64,000 nt of DNA from CBDANZ01 sp965197865 (GTDB taxonomy: Bacteria > Acidobacteriota > Vicinamibacteria > Vicinamibacterales > CAVVIG01): the NCBI GenBank assembly GCA_965197865.1, contig CBDANZ010000004.1, forward strand, positions 186,001-250,000. Reading direction: 5' to 3'. The position numbers were made by a program, and so were the translations under genes. Numbering within the stretch: the stretch's first letter is position 1; every line of letters starts with the position of its first letter. Below are positions 40,502 to 48,670 of this stretch, one piece after another. Below the pieces are notes generated by a model. That model saw only the letters and a program-made list of their open reading frames with translations, searched no databases and was not told where the DNA came from.

Positions 40502-41410
40502 TTAGCGTTCGCCCCACTTGAGTTTCGTGCGAAGTACTCCGAAGTAGCTGCGCGTTGACGGCTTGATCAGCCGCAATAGTACGTCGGCGCGGCGGACCGT
40601 GAGTTCGTCGCCCGCCTGAAGCTGAGAGCCTTCCTGTCCGTCGAAGGTCACGAACACCTCGTCGCGCTCTTCTATGATCGGCTGAACGCGGACCGCCGCT
40701 GTTCCTGGAATCACCACGGGGCGGTTGGTCAAGGTATGGGGCGCGATCGGCGTGAGAATTAGCGCGTCGACGTTCGGCTGGACGATGGGACCACCGGCCG
40801 AGAGGTTGTACGCGGTGGACCCGGTCGGCGTAGCGATGATGAGACCGTCGGCCTTGACGCGCGTCACGAACTCGTCGCCGACGAACACCGACAAATCGAT
40901 CATGCGCGAGCGCGCGCCTCTAGTGACGACCGCATCGTTGAGTGCGAGATAATGGGCGAGCGGACGGCCGCCGCGGCTCGTCGTCGACCGAAGCATCATG
41001 CGCTCTTCGAGGTGCGCGCGACCTGCCAGCGCCGCCTCGAGCGATGAACCAAGCTCGGGCAGCGTCACCTCCGTCAGGAACCCGAGGCCGCCGAAGTTCA
41101 CACCGAGGATCGGAACGCCGGATCCCGCTTCACCGATCCGGTCGGCCATGCTGAGAAGCGTGCCGTCGCCGCCAAGGACGAGCACCATGTCCACGCTTCC
41201 GGCGAGCGCCGACTTGTCGACGACGGCTCGACCATCAGCCGCGGGCATTAAAGCGGCCGTGTCGGTTTCGAAGACGGTCTCGACACCCCGACTCTCGAGC
41301 CACTCGGTAATCTCCACCAGATGTGGCGTGGCTGCGCCTAGATTCGACTTCGCCAGAATGCCTATGCGCTTGACCGGGGCCAGCCGGTCTTTCGGTTCCA
41401 TGGTGCCCAT
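40502..41410 (-). CDS. nadK: NAD kinase
   Basis: Start at 41410 (MGTMEPKDRL) or 41401; the longer frame to 41470 runs through a palindromic repeat and is rejected. About 302 residues. Motifs: LVLGGDGTLLSMAD, GVNFGGLGFLTEV, LNDAVVTRGARSRMIDL, ADGLIIATPTGSTAYNLSAG and TLTNRPVVIPG. It makes NADP from NAD and ATP. The C-terminal YFGVLRTKLKWGER is usual. It is followed upstream by tlyA and ispA on the same strand. Confidence 0.95.
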   Translation of the reverse strand: MGTMEPKDRLAPVKRIGILAKSNLGAATPHLVEITEWLESRGVETVFETDTAALMPAADGRAVVDKSALAGSVDMVLVLGGDGTLLSMADRIGEAGSGVPILGVNFGGLGFLTEVTLPELGSSLEAALAGRAHLEERMMLRSTTSRGGRPLAHYLALNDAVVTRGARSRMIDLSVFVGDEFVTRVKADGLIIATPTGSTAYNLSAGGPIVQPNVDALILTPIAPHTLTNRPVVIPGTAAVRVQPIIEERDEVFVTFDGQEGSQLQAGDELTVRRADVLLRLIKPSTRSYFGVLRTKLKWGER

Positions 41411-41447
41411 CGTAGCGCAGCCGTCTGACCGCGCCACGACTGCATAC

Positions 41448-41468
41448 GGCGGGCCTTTCAGGCCCGCC
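41448..41468. repeat. Palindromic repeat supplying the tlyA stop codon
   Basis: GGCGGGCCT-TTC-AGGCCCGCC, 9-bp perfect stem. The TGA of tlyA (41458-41460) lies in its loop, so the repeat defines the protein end (HLRPWRA). Confidence 0.75.
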
Positions 41469-42213
41469 ATGGCCTGAGATGCAGAAAAAACTCGCGGTTG
41501 CCGGTGACGCCGGAAATGGGCGAGGGCGTCATCGCGATTCGGCGGAGCCCGGCCGCCGCCGCCTCGTCGGTCACCCGTGCGAGCACCGCTTCGTGTACGG
41601 CCGGGTCAGTGACGAGCCCGCCTCTTTCTACCTTGTCACGGCCAGCTTCGAACTGGGGCTTCACCAGCGCGACGACGTCGGCCTCCGGTGGAGCGGGAGC
41701 CAGCAGGGGCGGCAGTACGGGCAGGATGTGCCGCAGCGAAATGAACGCCACGTCGATTGTGACCAGATCGACCGGATCCGGGATGCTGGCGCGGTTGATC
41801 CTCCGCGCGTTCACCCCTTCGCGGAGGATCACGCGCGGATCGGTGCGAAGCCGCCAATCGAGCTGGCCGTGGCCGACATCGAGCGCGACGACGCTCGCGG
41901 CGCCACGCTGCAGGAGGACGTCGGTAAAGCCGCCTGTTGACGCGCCAATGTCGAGTGCGCGGTAGCCCGTCACGTCGATGCGGAACGTGTTGAGCGCGTG
42001 CGCCAACTTCACCCCGCCTCGGCCGACGTACGGGTGATCGGGCGCGACAAGCTCGATCCGTGCCTGGTCGGAGACCGGTTGGCCGGCTTTCGACACGATC
42101 TGACCGTCAACGATGACCTGGGCGCCCATGACGAGCGCGCGTGCGCGTTCGCGAGACGGCGCAAGACCGCGCTCGACGAGGAGCACATCAAGACGAGCTC
42201 GAGCGGGCATCAC
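41458..42213 (-). CDS. tlyA: TlyA-type rRNA 2'-O-methyltransferase
   Basis: 251 residues: S4 RNA-binding domain (LDVLLVERGLAPSRERARAL, GAQVIVDGQIVSKAG) and an FtsJ-like Rossmann methyltransferase (ALDIGASTGGFTDVLLQRGA for AdoMet, VTIDVAFISLRHILPVL, LVKPQFEAGRDKVERGG). The K-D-K-E tetrad of the RrmJ/TlyA group is traceable. Known members methylate C1409 of 16S and/or C1920 of 23S rRNA; some carry haemolysin names. It starts 10 bases after ispA. Confidence 0.92.
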   Translation of the reverse strand: MMPARARLDVLLVERGLAPSRERARALVMGAQVIVDGQIVSKAGQPVSDQARIELVAPDHPYVGRGGVKLAHALNTFRIDVTGYRALDIGASTGGFTDVLLQRGAASVVALDVGHGQLDWRLRTDPRVILREGVNARRINRASIPDPVDLVTIDVAFISLRHILPVLPPLLAPAPPEADVVALVKPQFEAGRDKVERGGLVTDPAVHEAVLARVTDEAAAAGLRRIAMTPSPISGVTGNREFFLHLRPWRA

Positions 42214-42223
42214 CGCAAAGGGG

Positions 42224-43186
42224 TCAGCTCTTTCGCTTCAGAATCCAATCAGCGATCCCGGGTAACCGACTGTTCATCATCCCGCTCTTCTCGAGAACGA
42301 CACGAGCGCGCTCGGCGCATTCGTCCGCCATCTTTCGAGATCGATCGAGGCCGAAAAGAGAGGGGTAAGTTGGTTTCTGACGCGCCGCGTCCTTGCCCAC
42401 GGTCTTCCCCAGCTCGCGCGAGCTGCCTTCGACGTCGAGAATATCGTCGACGATCTGAAACGCCAGGCCGATCTGTGAGCCCCACTCCTGCATCATCGCG
42501 ACCGTGTCATCGTCGCCACCGCCCAGGATCGCGCCGCTTGCGCCTGCGGCTCGGATGAGCATGCCCGTCTTGCGGAGGTGCATATCCCTGAGGCCGTCGC
42601 GATCGAGAGTGAGCGCGCGGCCCAGCGTCTGCCCGGCGGCCTGCAAGTCGATCGCCTGACCGCCGACCATTCCGGTCGGTCCGGCTGCATTGGCGACGAG
42701 ACCGACGACACGAAGCTTGCGCGCGATGACGACAGGATCGTCGCTCGCTGGCTCGCGCGCGAGCAGGGCGAACGCGTCGGCCTGCAGCCCATCGCCAGCC
42801 AGAATCGCGATGCCGTCTCCGTAGACGACGTGCAGGGTGGGCCGACCGCGGCGCAGCGTATCGTCGTCCATGGCGGGCAGATCGTCATGGATGAGGGAGT
42901 AGGTGTGAATCATCTCGATCGCGCAGGCGGCGGGCGTGGCGACCTCAAGCACGCTGCCGATGTAGGCAGGTGTAAAGGCCTGCGCTCCAGGAGGTCGGCG
43001 GGAGATGGCGTCGGCGGCAGCGAGGGTGAGGATCGGGCGCAGGCGCTTGCCGCCTGCAAAGACGCTATAGCGCATGGCCTCGGCAACGAGCGCCGGACAT
43101 GTGGGTGGCTTCTGTAGATAAGTTTCGAGCGCTTCGTCGACTCGTGTGCGAGCGCTTTCAAGAAACGCTGATAGAGAGGCGGACAC
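42224..43186 (-). CDS. ispA: Polyprenyl (farnesyl/geranyl) diphosphate synthase
   Basis: 320 residues. First aspartate-rich motif in YSLIHDDLPAMDDDTLRRGR, second in AFQIVDDILDVEGSSRELGK; GGKRLRPILTLAAADA for diphosphate binding and KTGMLIRAAGASGAI near the chain-length region. Makes C15 (or C20) diphosphates for quinones and undecaprenyl phosphate. The gene lies after xseB with a 4-base gap, the usual xseA-xseB-ispA order. Confidence 0.93.
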   Translation of the reverse strand: MSASLSAFLESARTRVDEALETYLQKPPTCPALVAEAMRYSVFAGGKRLRPILTLAAADAISRRPPGAQAFTPAYIGSVLEVATPAACAIEMIHTYSLIHDDLPAMDDDTLRRGRPTLHVVYGDGIAILAGDGLQADAFALLAREPASDDPVVIARKLRVVGLVANAAGPTGMVGGQAIDLQAAGQTLGRALTLDRDGLRDMHLRKTGMLIRAAGASGAILGGGDDDTVAMMQEWGSQIGLAFQIVDDILDVEGSSRELGKTVGKDAARQKPTYPSLFGLDRSRKMADECAERARVVLEKSGMMNSRLPGIADWILKRKS

Positions 43187-43190
43187 GAGG

Positions 43191-43436
43191 TCAGGGTTCG
43201 GAGTCGTCTGGGGTCAGCGAGGCGGGTGCCGGCTTCAGCTCGCCGCGGTCGCTGAGAATTTCAATGCGACGCTCAGCCTCCTCCAGCCGTGCATGGCAGA
43301 AGCGCGAGAGCTGCACGCCGCGCTCGTAAAGTGCGAGCGACTGTTCGAGCGTCAGGTCGCCTGCTTCGAGCTTCTTGACGATCGACTCGAGCTCGGCGAT
43401 CGCGGCTTCGAAGTCCTTAATCGAGGAATCGGGCAT
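43191..43436 (-). CDS. xseB: Exodeoxyribonuclease VII small subunit
   Basis: 81 residues: FEAAIAELESIVKKLEAGDL and TLEQSLALYERGVQLSRFCH are the two helices of the family; an acidic tail follows. The small subunit bundles with XseA to degrade single-stranded DNA. Placed 23 bases after xseA. Confidence 0.95.
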   Translation of the reverse strand: MPDSSIKDFEAAIAELESIVKKLEAGDLTLEQSLALYERGVQLSRFCHARLEEAERRIEILSDRGELKPAPASLTPDDSEP

Positions 43437-43459
43437 CGACCTGATCTAGTCTACCTGTG

Positions 43460-44932
43460 TTACTCCGTTTTCTTCGTGGCCTCCGTGGTTGCGCTTTTCT
43501 CGAGGATTTCGCAGGCAAGCTCACCTTTCGCCAGCGTCACGCGCACCTGTTCGCCCGGCGCGGTCGTGGAGGCGTCGCGCACGATGCGCGTTCGGTCCGC
43601 GTTCCAGCAGACCGCGTAGCCGCGGCCAAGGACGGCAAGCGGGCTGAGCGTGTCGAGGCGGCTGGCGCAGTTGCCGAGCTGCGCATCGACGCTGTGACGA
43701 CGGGTTGCGATCGCGCCTCGAAGCCGCCCGTCGCCGGCGACCAGCCGCGTGCGAATGGTCGCTAACCGACGGCCCAGATCGTAGGTGCCGAGCTGACTGC
43801 GAAGTTGCTGTACGCGCCGCTGCCGCCCGGCGAGCTGCGCCCGCGCGCCGTCGGTCAGCGCGTGGGTCAACTCTCCTGCGTGCCGGCCGCGTAGGACGAG
43901 ACGAGCTGGAAATCCAGCGATCGCCGAGCGACCGCTCAGGACATGCACGCGCCGACTGAACACTTGGACGCGGCCCTCTGCCGAGGCGCGCAGCCGACCG
44001 TGTAGCCAGTCGATCCGGCTGCTGAACTCCTCCTTGGCCTTGACGACAATCTCCGCCGCGGCCGACGGGGTCGGGGCGCGCAAGTCGGCCACGAAGTCGG
44101 CGATCGTGACGTCTGTTTCGTGACCGATGGCGGAGATGACCGGAATCGGCGACAGCGCAATGGCACGTGCGACGACCTCCTCATTGAAGGCCCACAGGTC
44201 CTCAATGGATCCGCCACCGCGCCCGACGATCACGACGTCGACTCCCGGGACGCGGCCGATTGCCTCGAGGCCCCGGGCAATCTCGATCGCCGCGGCCTCC
44301 CCCTGCACGCGCGCGGGCCGAATCACGAGCTGCGCGTTGCGGTACCGCCGGCCGAGCACCTTGATGATGTCGCGCAGGGCGGCGCCGTCGAGTGAAGTGA
44401 CGATTCCTATCTTGCGCGGCAGCGTCGGCAGTGGCCGTTTGCGCGTGGTGTCGAAAAGCCCTTCCTCCATCAAGCGCTGCTTCAGTTGATCGAAGGCAAG
44501 CTGCAGCGCGCCGAGGCCCTGCGGCGCGAGGTGGTCGCAGACGAGCTGGTATTCGCCTCTCGGCTCGTACACCGACACGCGCCCGCGCGCCACCACGCGA
44601 AGACCGTCGGTCGGCGTGAACTTCAAATAGCGGACCGCCGAACGAAAGATGACGCTTCGGATCTGCGCCGACCCGTCCTTGAGGGTGAAATACAGATGAC
44701 CGGTGGTCCACGGGCGGCAGTTGGACAACTCGCCCTCGACCCAGATCTCAACGAACTCGGTTTCGAGGAGATCCCGGATCTTGACCGTGAGCTCGGTCAC
44801 GGTGAGCACGCGCCGCGCGGCAATGGGGGCTGCCTGAGTCGTCAGTCGCGATTCCGCCTGTCGACTGTCGCCTGTGGATTGTTGACTGTTATCCCCATCT
44901 TCTTCGAGAGGGAGGTCGAAGAGATCTGACAT
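43460..44932 (-). CDS. xseA: Exodeoxyribonuclease VII large subunit
   Basis: 490 residues: N-terminal OB fold (VLTVTELTVKIRDLLETEFV, VWVEGELSNCRPWTTGHLYF-like), catalytic domain with GIVTSLDGAALRDIIKVLGR, IVGRGGGSIEDLWAFNEE and VISAIGHETDVTIADFVADL, then a coiled coil and C-terminal cap. Residues about 14-33 (NSQQSTGDSRQAESRLTTQ) have no family counterpart and are encoded by a GTCGACTGTCG-type repeat string. Degrades single-stranded DNA in both directions. Confidence 0.95.
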   Translation of the reverse strand: MSDLFDLPLEEDGDNSQQSTGDSRQAESRLTTQAAPIAARRVLTVTELTVKIRDLLETEFVEIWVEGELSNCRPWTTGHLYFTLKDGSAQIRSVIFRSAVRYLKFTPTDGLRVVARGRVSVYEPRGEYQLVCDHLAPQGLGALQLAFDQLKQRLMEEGLFDTTRKRPLPTLPRKIGIVTSLDGAALRDIIKVLGRRYRNAQLVIRPARVQGEAAAIEIARGLEAIGRVPGVDVVIVGRGGGSIEDLWAFNEEVVARAIALSPIPVISAIGHETDVTIADFVADLRAPTPSAAAEIVVKAKEEFSSRIDWLHGRLRASAEGRVQVFSRRVHVLSGRSAIAGFPARLVLRGRHAGELTHALTDGARAQLAGRQRRVQQLRSQLGTYDLGRRLATIRTRLVAGDGRLRGAIATRRHSVDAQLGNCASRLDTLSPLAVLGRGYAVCWNADRTRIVRDASTTAPGEQVRVTLAKGELACEILEKSATTEATKKTE

Positions 44933-44941
44933 CGTAAGATC

Positions 44942-45769
44942 TCACAGCGCCGATTGCAGATTGGAAGAGCCAGGTAGCGCGAGGAGCTCGTCCAGGCTGT
45001 AGCTCAGGCGCTCGATGTCGGTAGCAAGGCCGGTCTTCTCGTCGACCTCGATGATGACCGCGTTCAGCCGAGGGTTACCGCTCGCCGTCTCGAACCTGGC
45101 GGGCATCGCGTTGAGAAAGCGGCCGAGGGCCGCGTCGATCTCCACGCCAATGATCGAGTCATGCGGGCCGGTCATGCCCACATCGGTCAGATACGCCGTC
45201 CCTTTCGGCAGGATCCGATCGTCGGCGGTCTGGACGTGCGTGTGCGTACCGATCACGGCGGCGACTTTTCCGTCGAGGTGCCAGCCCATAGCGATCTTTT
45301 CGGAGGTGGCCTCGGCGTGGAAGTCCACGAGGATGACTCGAGTTCGTTTGCGCATCGCATCGATTTCTCGAAGCACCACGGCAAACGGATCGTCGATGTT
45401 CAGCATGAAGGTTCGACCCATGACGTTGATTACACCGAGCGTCGAGCCCCCGGCGCAGCGCGTCAGGTAAGAGCCGTGGCCGGGCACGCCGGTCGGGAAG
45501 TTGGCCGGCCGCAGGAGTCGGGGCTCCGCGCCGATGTAGTCGATGGCCTCTCTTCTGTCCCAGATGTGGTTGCCCGAGGTCATCACGTCGACGCCCCAGC
45601 TGAGGATCTGGTCGCCAATCTCACGGGTGATACCGAAGCCTGCGGCCGCGTTCTCCACGTTCGCAATAACCAGGTCGAGCCGGTGATAATCGACGAGCGT
45701 CGCCACGCCGCGCCGCAGCAGCTCGCGTCCGGGCTTGCCGACGATGTCGCCGACGAAGAGGATCCGCAT
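44942..45769 (-). CDS. ymdB: YmdB-family calcineurin-like phosphoesterase
   Basis: The ATG at 45769 (MRILFVGDIVGKPGREL) is the family start; the ATG at 45802 adds unrelated residues. 275 residues. Metal ligands: FVGDIVGKPG, NVENAAAGFGI, SGNHIWDRREA, VDFHAEATSEKIA and IGTHTHVQTADDRIL. Known members are 2',3'-cyclic nucleotide phosphodiesterases affecting RNA decay and biofilm in Bacillus, where the gene is also next to rny. Here rny lies 17 kb away. The end SNLQSAL is encoded by a GATTGCAGATTGG repeat. Confidence 0.92.
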   Translation of the reverse strand: MRILFVGDIVGKPGRELLRRGVATLVDYHRLDLVIANVENAAAGFGITREIGDQILSWGVDVMTSGNHIWDRREAIDYIGAEPRLLRPANFPTGVPGHGSYLTRCAGGSTLGVINVMGRTFMLNIDDPFAVVLREIDAMRKRTRVILVDFHAEATSEKIAMGWHLDGKVAAVIGTHTHVQTADDRILPKGTAYLTDVGMTGPHDSIIGVEIDAALGRFLNAMPARFETASGNPRLNAVIIEVDEKTGLATDIERLSYSLDELLALPGSSNLQSAL

Positions 45770-46418
45770 TCTACTGTCTTTGGGTATCACGATCAGCGGC
45801 AATGGGGATGCGAATCGGCCGAGCGCGCCGCGCGGCGATCTTCGGGTCCTTCACGCGTGGCTTGCCGTGGGCCAGCGATGCGTGAGACTTGCTCGGCTCG
45901 AAGGCCCCCAACAGCCACACGGTGCGGGCGAAGTGGCCGAATCCGCGCTCCACGAGATGAGAGCTTGTATCGCTTTGTCCGTGCCGGGGCACCTTTTCGC
46001 CGGCGGTCAGCATCAGGCTGCCTCTGACGAGGATGCGAAGAGCCTGGCCTCGACGCGCGGCAGATGCATCAGGATCTCGATGCTCTCGTTAGTTTCATGC
46101 CCGTCGAGCCGGGGGGAGCATTCCCTCGCAAGGGCGTCCAGGCCAGAGAAGCGTCCCAGCTGCGGGAAAATCTGACCCACTTGGTCGGCGACCCGCCAGC
46201 CTCGGCCGGCGGCACCACAGGCGCGCAGGGTCGCATGTTGGCCATCATCGCACAGGCTCGGCAGAGCCGCCATGTCTTTAAGTTCAATGGATAAAATAAG
46301 ATAGGCGTGGGCATTATGTGATTAGAATACACGCATATTATATGCTTGATAAACGCTCAGCATGGCGTTATTATGAGGGCGCTCTAATGAGGTCCAATCC
46401 GACGGTAGGGCCCAGACC
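45770..46418. other. Gene-free stretch ahead of hsp20
   Basis: About 650 bases. Frames on both strands up to about 100 residues lack conserved motifs and ribosome sites. From 46270 the composition becomes AT-rich. GCATAT-T-ATATGC at 46333-46345 is a perfect dyad and AACGC...GCGTT follows, so this is a plausible control region for the heat-shock gene. No CIRCE element is seen. Confidence 0.45.
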
Positions 46419-46462
46419 GGAGCCAACACGTAGCCAACGCGTAGCTAACACGTAGCTAACAC
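46419..46462 (+). repeat. Four tandem 11-mers just upstream of hsp20
   Basis: GGAGCCAACAC, GTAGCCAACGC, GTAGCTAACAC, GTAGCTAACAC in direct array, followed at once by ATGAGGAG and the start codon at 46479. They lie in the 5' leader, where they could bind a regulator or change mRNA structure. Confidence 0.75.
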
Positions 46463-46478
46463 ATGAGGAGAAAGAAAC

Positions 46479-46931
46479 ATGGCCATCATTCGTTGGAGCG
46501 ATCCGTTTCCCGAATTCGCACGGCTTCAGGATCGGATCAGCCGGGTATTCACGGACGCCTATGGCGCGCAGGACGAAGGCCTGATGACGACGGGCACGTG
46601 GGTGCCGCCGGTCGACATCTACCAGAACGGGAATCACGAAGTCGTGCTGAAGGCCGAGCTCCCCGACATGACGCGCGAGGACATCGAGGTGACCGTCAAG
46701 GACGGGGCGCTCACCATCACGGGCGAGAAGAACTTCTCGAACGAGGTGAAGGAAGAGTCGTTCCACCGGATCGAGCGGCGTTACGGCCGGTTCAACCGCT
46801 CGTTCTCTCTTCCTCAAACCGTGGACACCGCGAAAGTCGCCGCTGAATATAGGAACGGCGTGCTGACCGTGCGGGTCCCGTTGCGCGAGGAAGCCAAGCC
46901 GCGGCAGATCAAGGTGGATGTGGCCGCGTAA
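46479..46931 (+). CDS. Hsp20/alpha-crystallin small heat shock protein
   Basis: 150 residues with GAGGAGAAAG 6 bases before the ATG. The alpha-crystallin domain spans about 40-135: WVPPVDIYQNGNHEVVLKAE, LPDMTREDIEVTVKDGALTI, FNRSFSLPQTVD and YRNGVLTVRVPL; the terminal IKV is the anchor that docks in oligomers. ATP-independent holdase in the cytoplasm. It is followed by rpoZ 48 bases later. Confidence 0.95.
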   Translation: MAIIRWSDPFPEFARLQDRISRVFTDAYGAQDEGLMTTGTWVPPVDIYQNGNHEVVLKAELPDMTREDIEVTVKDGALTITGEKNFSNEVKEESFHRIERRYGRFNRSFSLPQTVDTAKVAAEYRNGVLTVRVPLREEAKPRQIKVDVAA

Positions 46932-46978
46932 CGAGTCTTTCGGGGCCTTTCAGCCGTCGTGCTACGCTATTTGCGCCT

Positions 46979-47305
46979 ATGGATGACGCGAATGAACTGC
47001 TCGAGCAGCCCGAGGCTCCGGTTGTGCCCGCCGAACCGGTGCCTCCCATCGAGAACCGGTTTCTCTTTGTGGATGTGGCGGCGCTGCGAGCCAAGCAGCT
47101 TCGCCGCGGCGCACGCGCGCGCTTCCAGGCCGAGGAGCTCGCGCTACTGCCGCACAAGGCGGAGCGCATCGCCATGGAGGAAGTGCGTCGCGGACTGGTG
47201 TACTACGACCTGCGCGACCAGCGTCAGCGTCAGGCGGTGCACCTGGGAGGTGACCTTTCGAGCGGCACAGCGTCCTCCCGCGCAGAGTTGAGGAGCGAAG
47301 CGTGA
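46979..47305 (+). CDS. rpoZ: Probable RNA polymerase omega subunit
   Basis: 108 residues. NRFLFVDVAALRAKQLRRGA and KAERIAMEEVRRGLVYYDL match the omega core (NRFxLVxxAAxRARQL ... EIxxGxL) and the form seen in Acidobacteria; a variable loop and a disordered tail flank it. Omega aids beta-prime folding and (p)ppGpp response. Its stop overlaps the GTG start of the next gene. Confidence is limited because omega proteins are short. Confidence 0.7.
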   Translation: MDDANELLEQPEAPVVPAEPVPPIENRFLFVDVAALRAKQLRRGARARFQAEELALLPHKAERIAMEEVRRGLVYYDLRDQRQRQAVHLGGDLSSGTASSRAELRSEA

Positions 47306-47562
47306 CGTCGAGTGATCTGTGGCCACTTCTTCTGGGGCTCCTTCAAGGCTTCGGCGCCAGCACGGTGTTTGTGCTGGCGCTCTTCATCGGCTTCTGCATC
47401 GTCTTCGGGTTCACGAAGACGATGCAGACAGCGGGCAACGCACGGGTCGTCAAGAGCCTGGACGAGTCGATGACCCATCAGGCCGTCGCTTATCTTCCGC
47501 CCACCGCGCCGCGCGGGCCGGCCGATCAGCTCCGGACACCGGAGCTCCGGGAGAGATCCTAG
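47302..47562 (+). CDS. Small single-pass membrane protein
   Basis: 86 residues with a GTG start overlapping the upstream stop (GTGA). One membrane helix (about 8-36: PLLLGLLQGFGASTVFVLAL) and a hydrophilic tail ending in prolines and arginines. No recognised family. Tight coupling to rpoZ supports that it is translated. Confidence 0.55.
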   Translation: MTSSDLWPLLLGLLQGFGASTVFVLALFIGFCIVFGFTKTMQTAGNARVVKSLDESMTHQAVAYLPPTAPRGPADQLRTPELRERS

Positions 47563-47638
47563 TCGCGCCTTTGTACGGCGCGGGACTTCAGTTTCGCTCA
47601 CTTGAGCAGATCAAAGGACCTGCGGCGCACGAGGCCGT

Positions 47639-48670
47639 TTACGCGAAGCTCTCGGGCTGCCAGCGGAGCCCGAGGTTGATGATGCGCTGCAGGAGCGCTT
47701 GGTAGCCGATGCCTGTCTTTTCGGCGGAGGCAGCGAAGTCTTCACCCTTCGCAATCTGGGGATTCGGGTTCGCTTCGAGCACCCAGGCGTTCCCCGCTTC
47801 ATCCAGCCGCAAGTCAATCCTCGCGTAGCCGCTCAGTTCGAGCGCGCGGTACGCGCGCTTACAGGTGTGCTGAAGCTTGGCGGCGTCGGCGTCGGAGAGA
47901 TCTTTCGCGGGCCCGCTGTCGATGCCGTATTTCTTCCGGTATTTCACACTCCACTTGACGCGGTCGGTGGCGATCCGCCTCGCCTCGGGAGGCATGTTGG
48001 TGAAAAACAGCTCCCAGACCGGCAGCGACTGGATCGCCTGGTTGCCTAGAATCCCGACGTACAGTTCGCGGCCCTCGATGTACTGTTCGACGATGGCCGC
48101 CGTGCCGATGCTTTCGTGGATGAACGTCACGCGCTCCTTGAGCTTGTCGTCGGACTCGACGACCGACGCCTGCGAGATGCCGATCGACGCTTCCTGCGTC
48201 AGCGACTTGACGATGAGCGGGAACGACAGCCGCTTGGGTCGCCGGGCCGGGCGTCCTATACGGCACACTTCGAATTCGGGGACGCGGATGCGGTGGTAGG
48301 CCAGCAGCTTTTTCGACAGCGACTTGTCGCGCGCGATCAGCAGCCCGCGAGGACTACAGCCGGTGTAGGGTAGCTTTAGCAGCTCGAGATGGCTGACGAC
48401 GTTCTGATCGAAAACCACGATGTCGTCGAAGCCCTCGAGCAGATTGAACGCGATGTGGGGCTTCCACTCGGTCGAGTGGCGGCGGATGTCGCCGAGGTCG
48501 TCGTGGACGCTCAGCGTCTGCACCTCGTGACCCATCGCTTTGAGCGTCGAAATGACGTCGTACTCGGTGCGCCACGCCTCGGACACGAGATTGGACCCCT
48601 CTGGAATCGTCTCCGGCGGGATCAAGTGCCGGTGGACGAGCGCGAGCACGCGCAGCTTATTGACGGTCAC
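47639..48670 (-). CDS. ATP-grasp ligase of the D-Ala-D-Ala ligase superfamily
   Basis: 343 residues: preATP-grasp domain (ALVHRHLIPPETIPEGSN, AFNLLEGFDDIVVFDQNVVS), RDKSLSKKLLAYHRIRVPEF, ATP-binding FPLIVKSLTQEASIGISQAS, EQYIEGRELYVGILGN, and Mg/ATP residues DLRLDEAGNAWVLEANPNPQ. The substrate loop YARIDLRLDE resembles Ddl, but the domain ends differ and a central insert (MPPEARRIATDRVKWSVKYR) is extra. It probably joins an amino acid or peptide to a carboxylate. Its start overlaps the stop of a zinc metallopeptidase, so the two form a make/cut pair. Not the housekeeping ddl, which normally lies with mur genes. Confidence 0.8.
   Translation of the reverse strand: MTVNKLRVLALVHRHLIPPETIPEGSNLVSEAWRTEYDVISTLKAMGHEVQTLSVHDDLGDIRRHSTEWKPHIAFNLLEGFDDIVVFDQNVVSHLELLKLPYTGCSPRGLLIARDKSLSKKLLAYHRIRVPEFEVCRIGRPARRPKRLSFPLIVKSLTQEASIGISQASVVESDDKLKERVTFIHESIGTAAIVEQYIEGRELYVGILGNQAIQSLPVWELFFTNMPPEARRIATDRVKWSVKYRKKYGIDSGPAKDLSDADAAKLQHTCKRAYRALELSGYARIDLRLDEAGNAWVLEANPNPQIAKGEDFAASAEKTGIGYQALLQRIINLGLRWQPESFA

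Noticed and set aside
45771..46332. Several 75-100 residue frames on both strands
   Set aside because: No ribosome sites, no conserved motif, overlapping each other on both strands.
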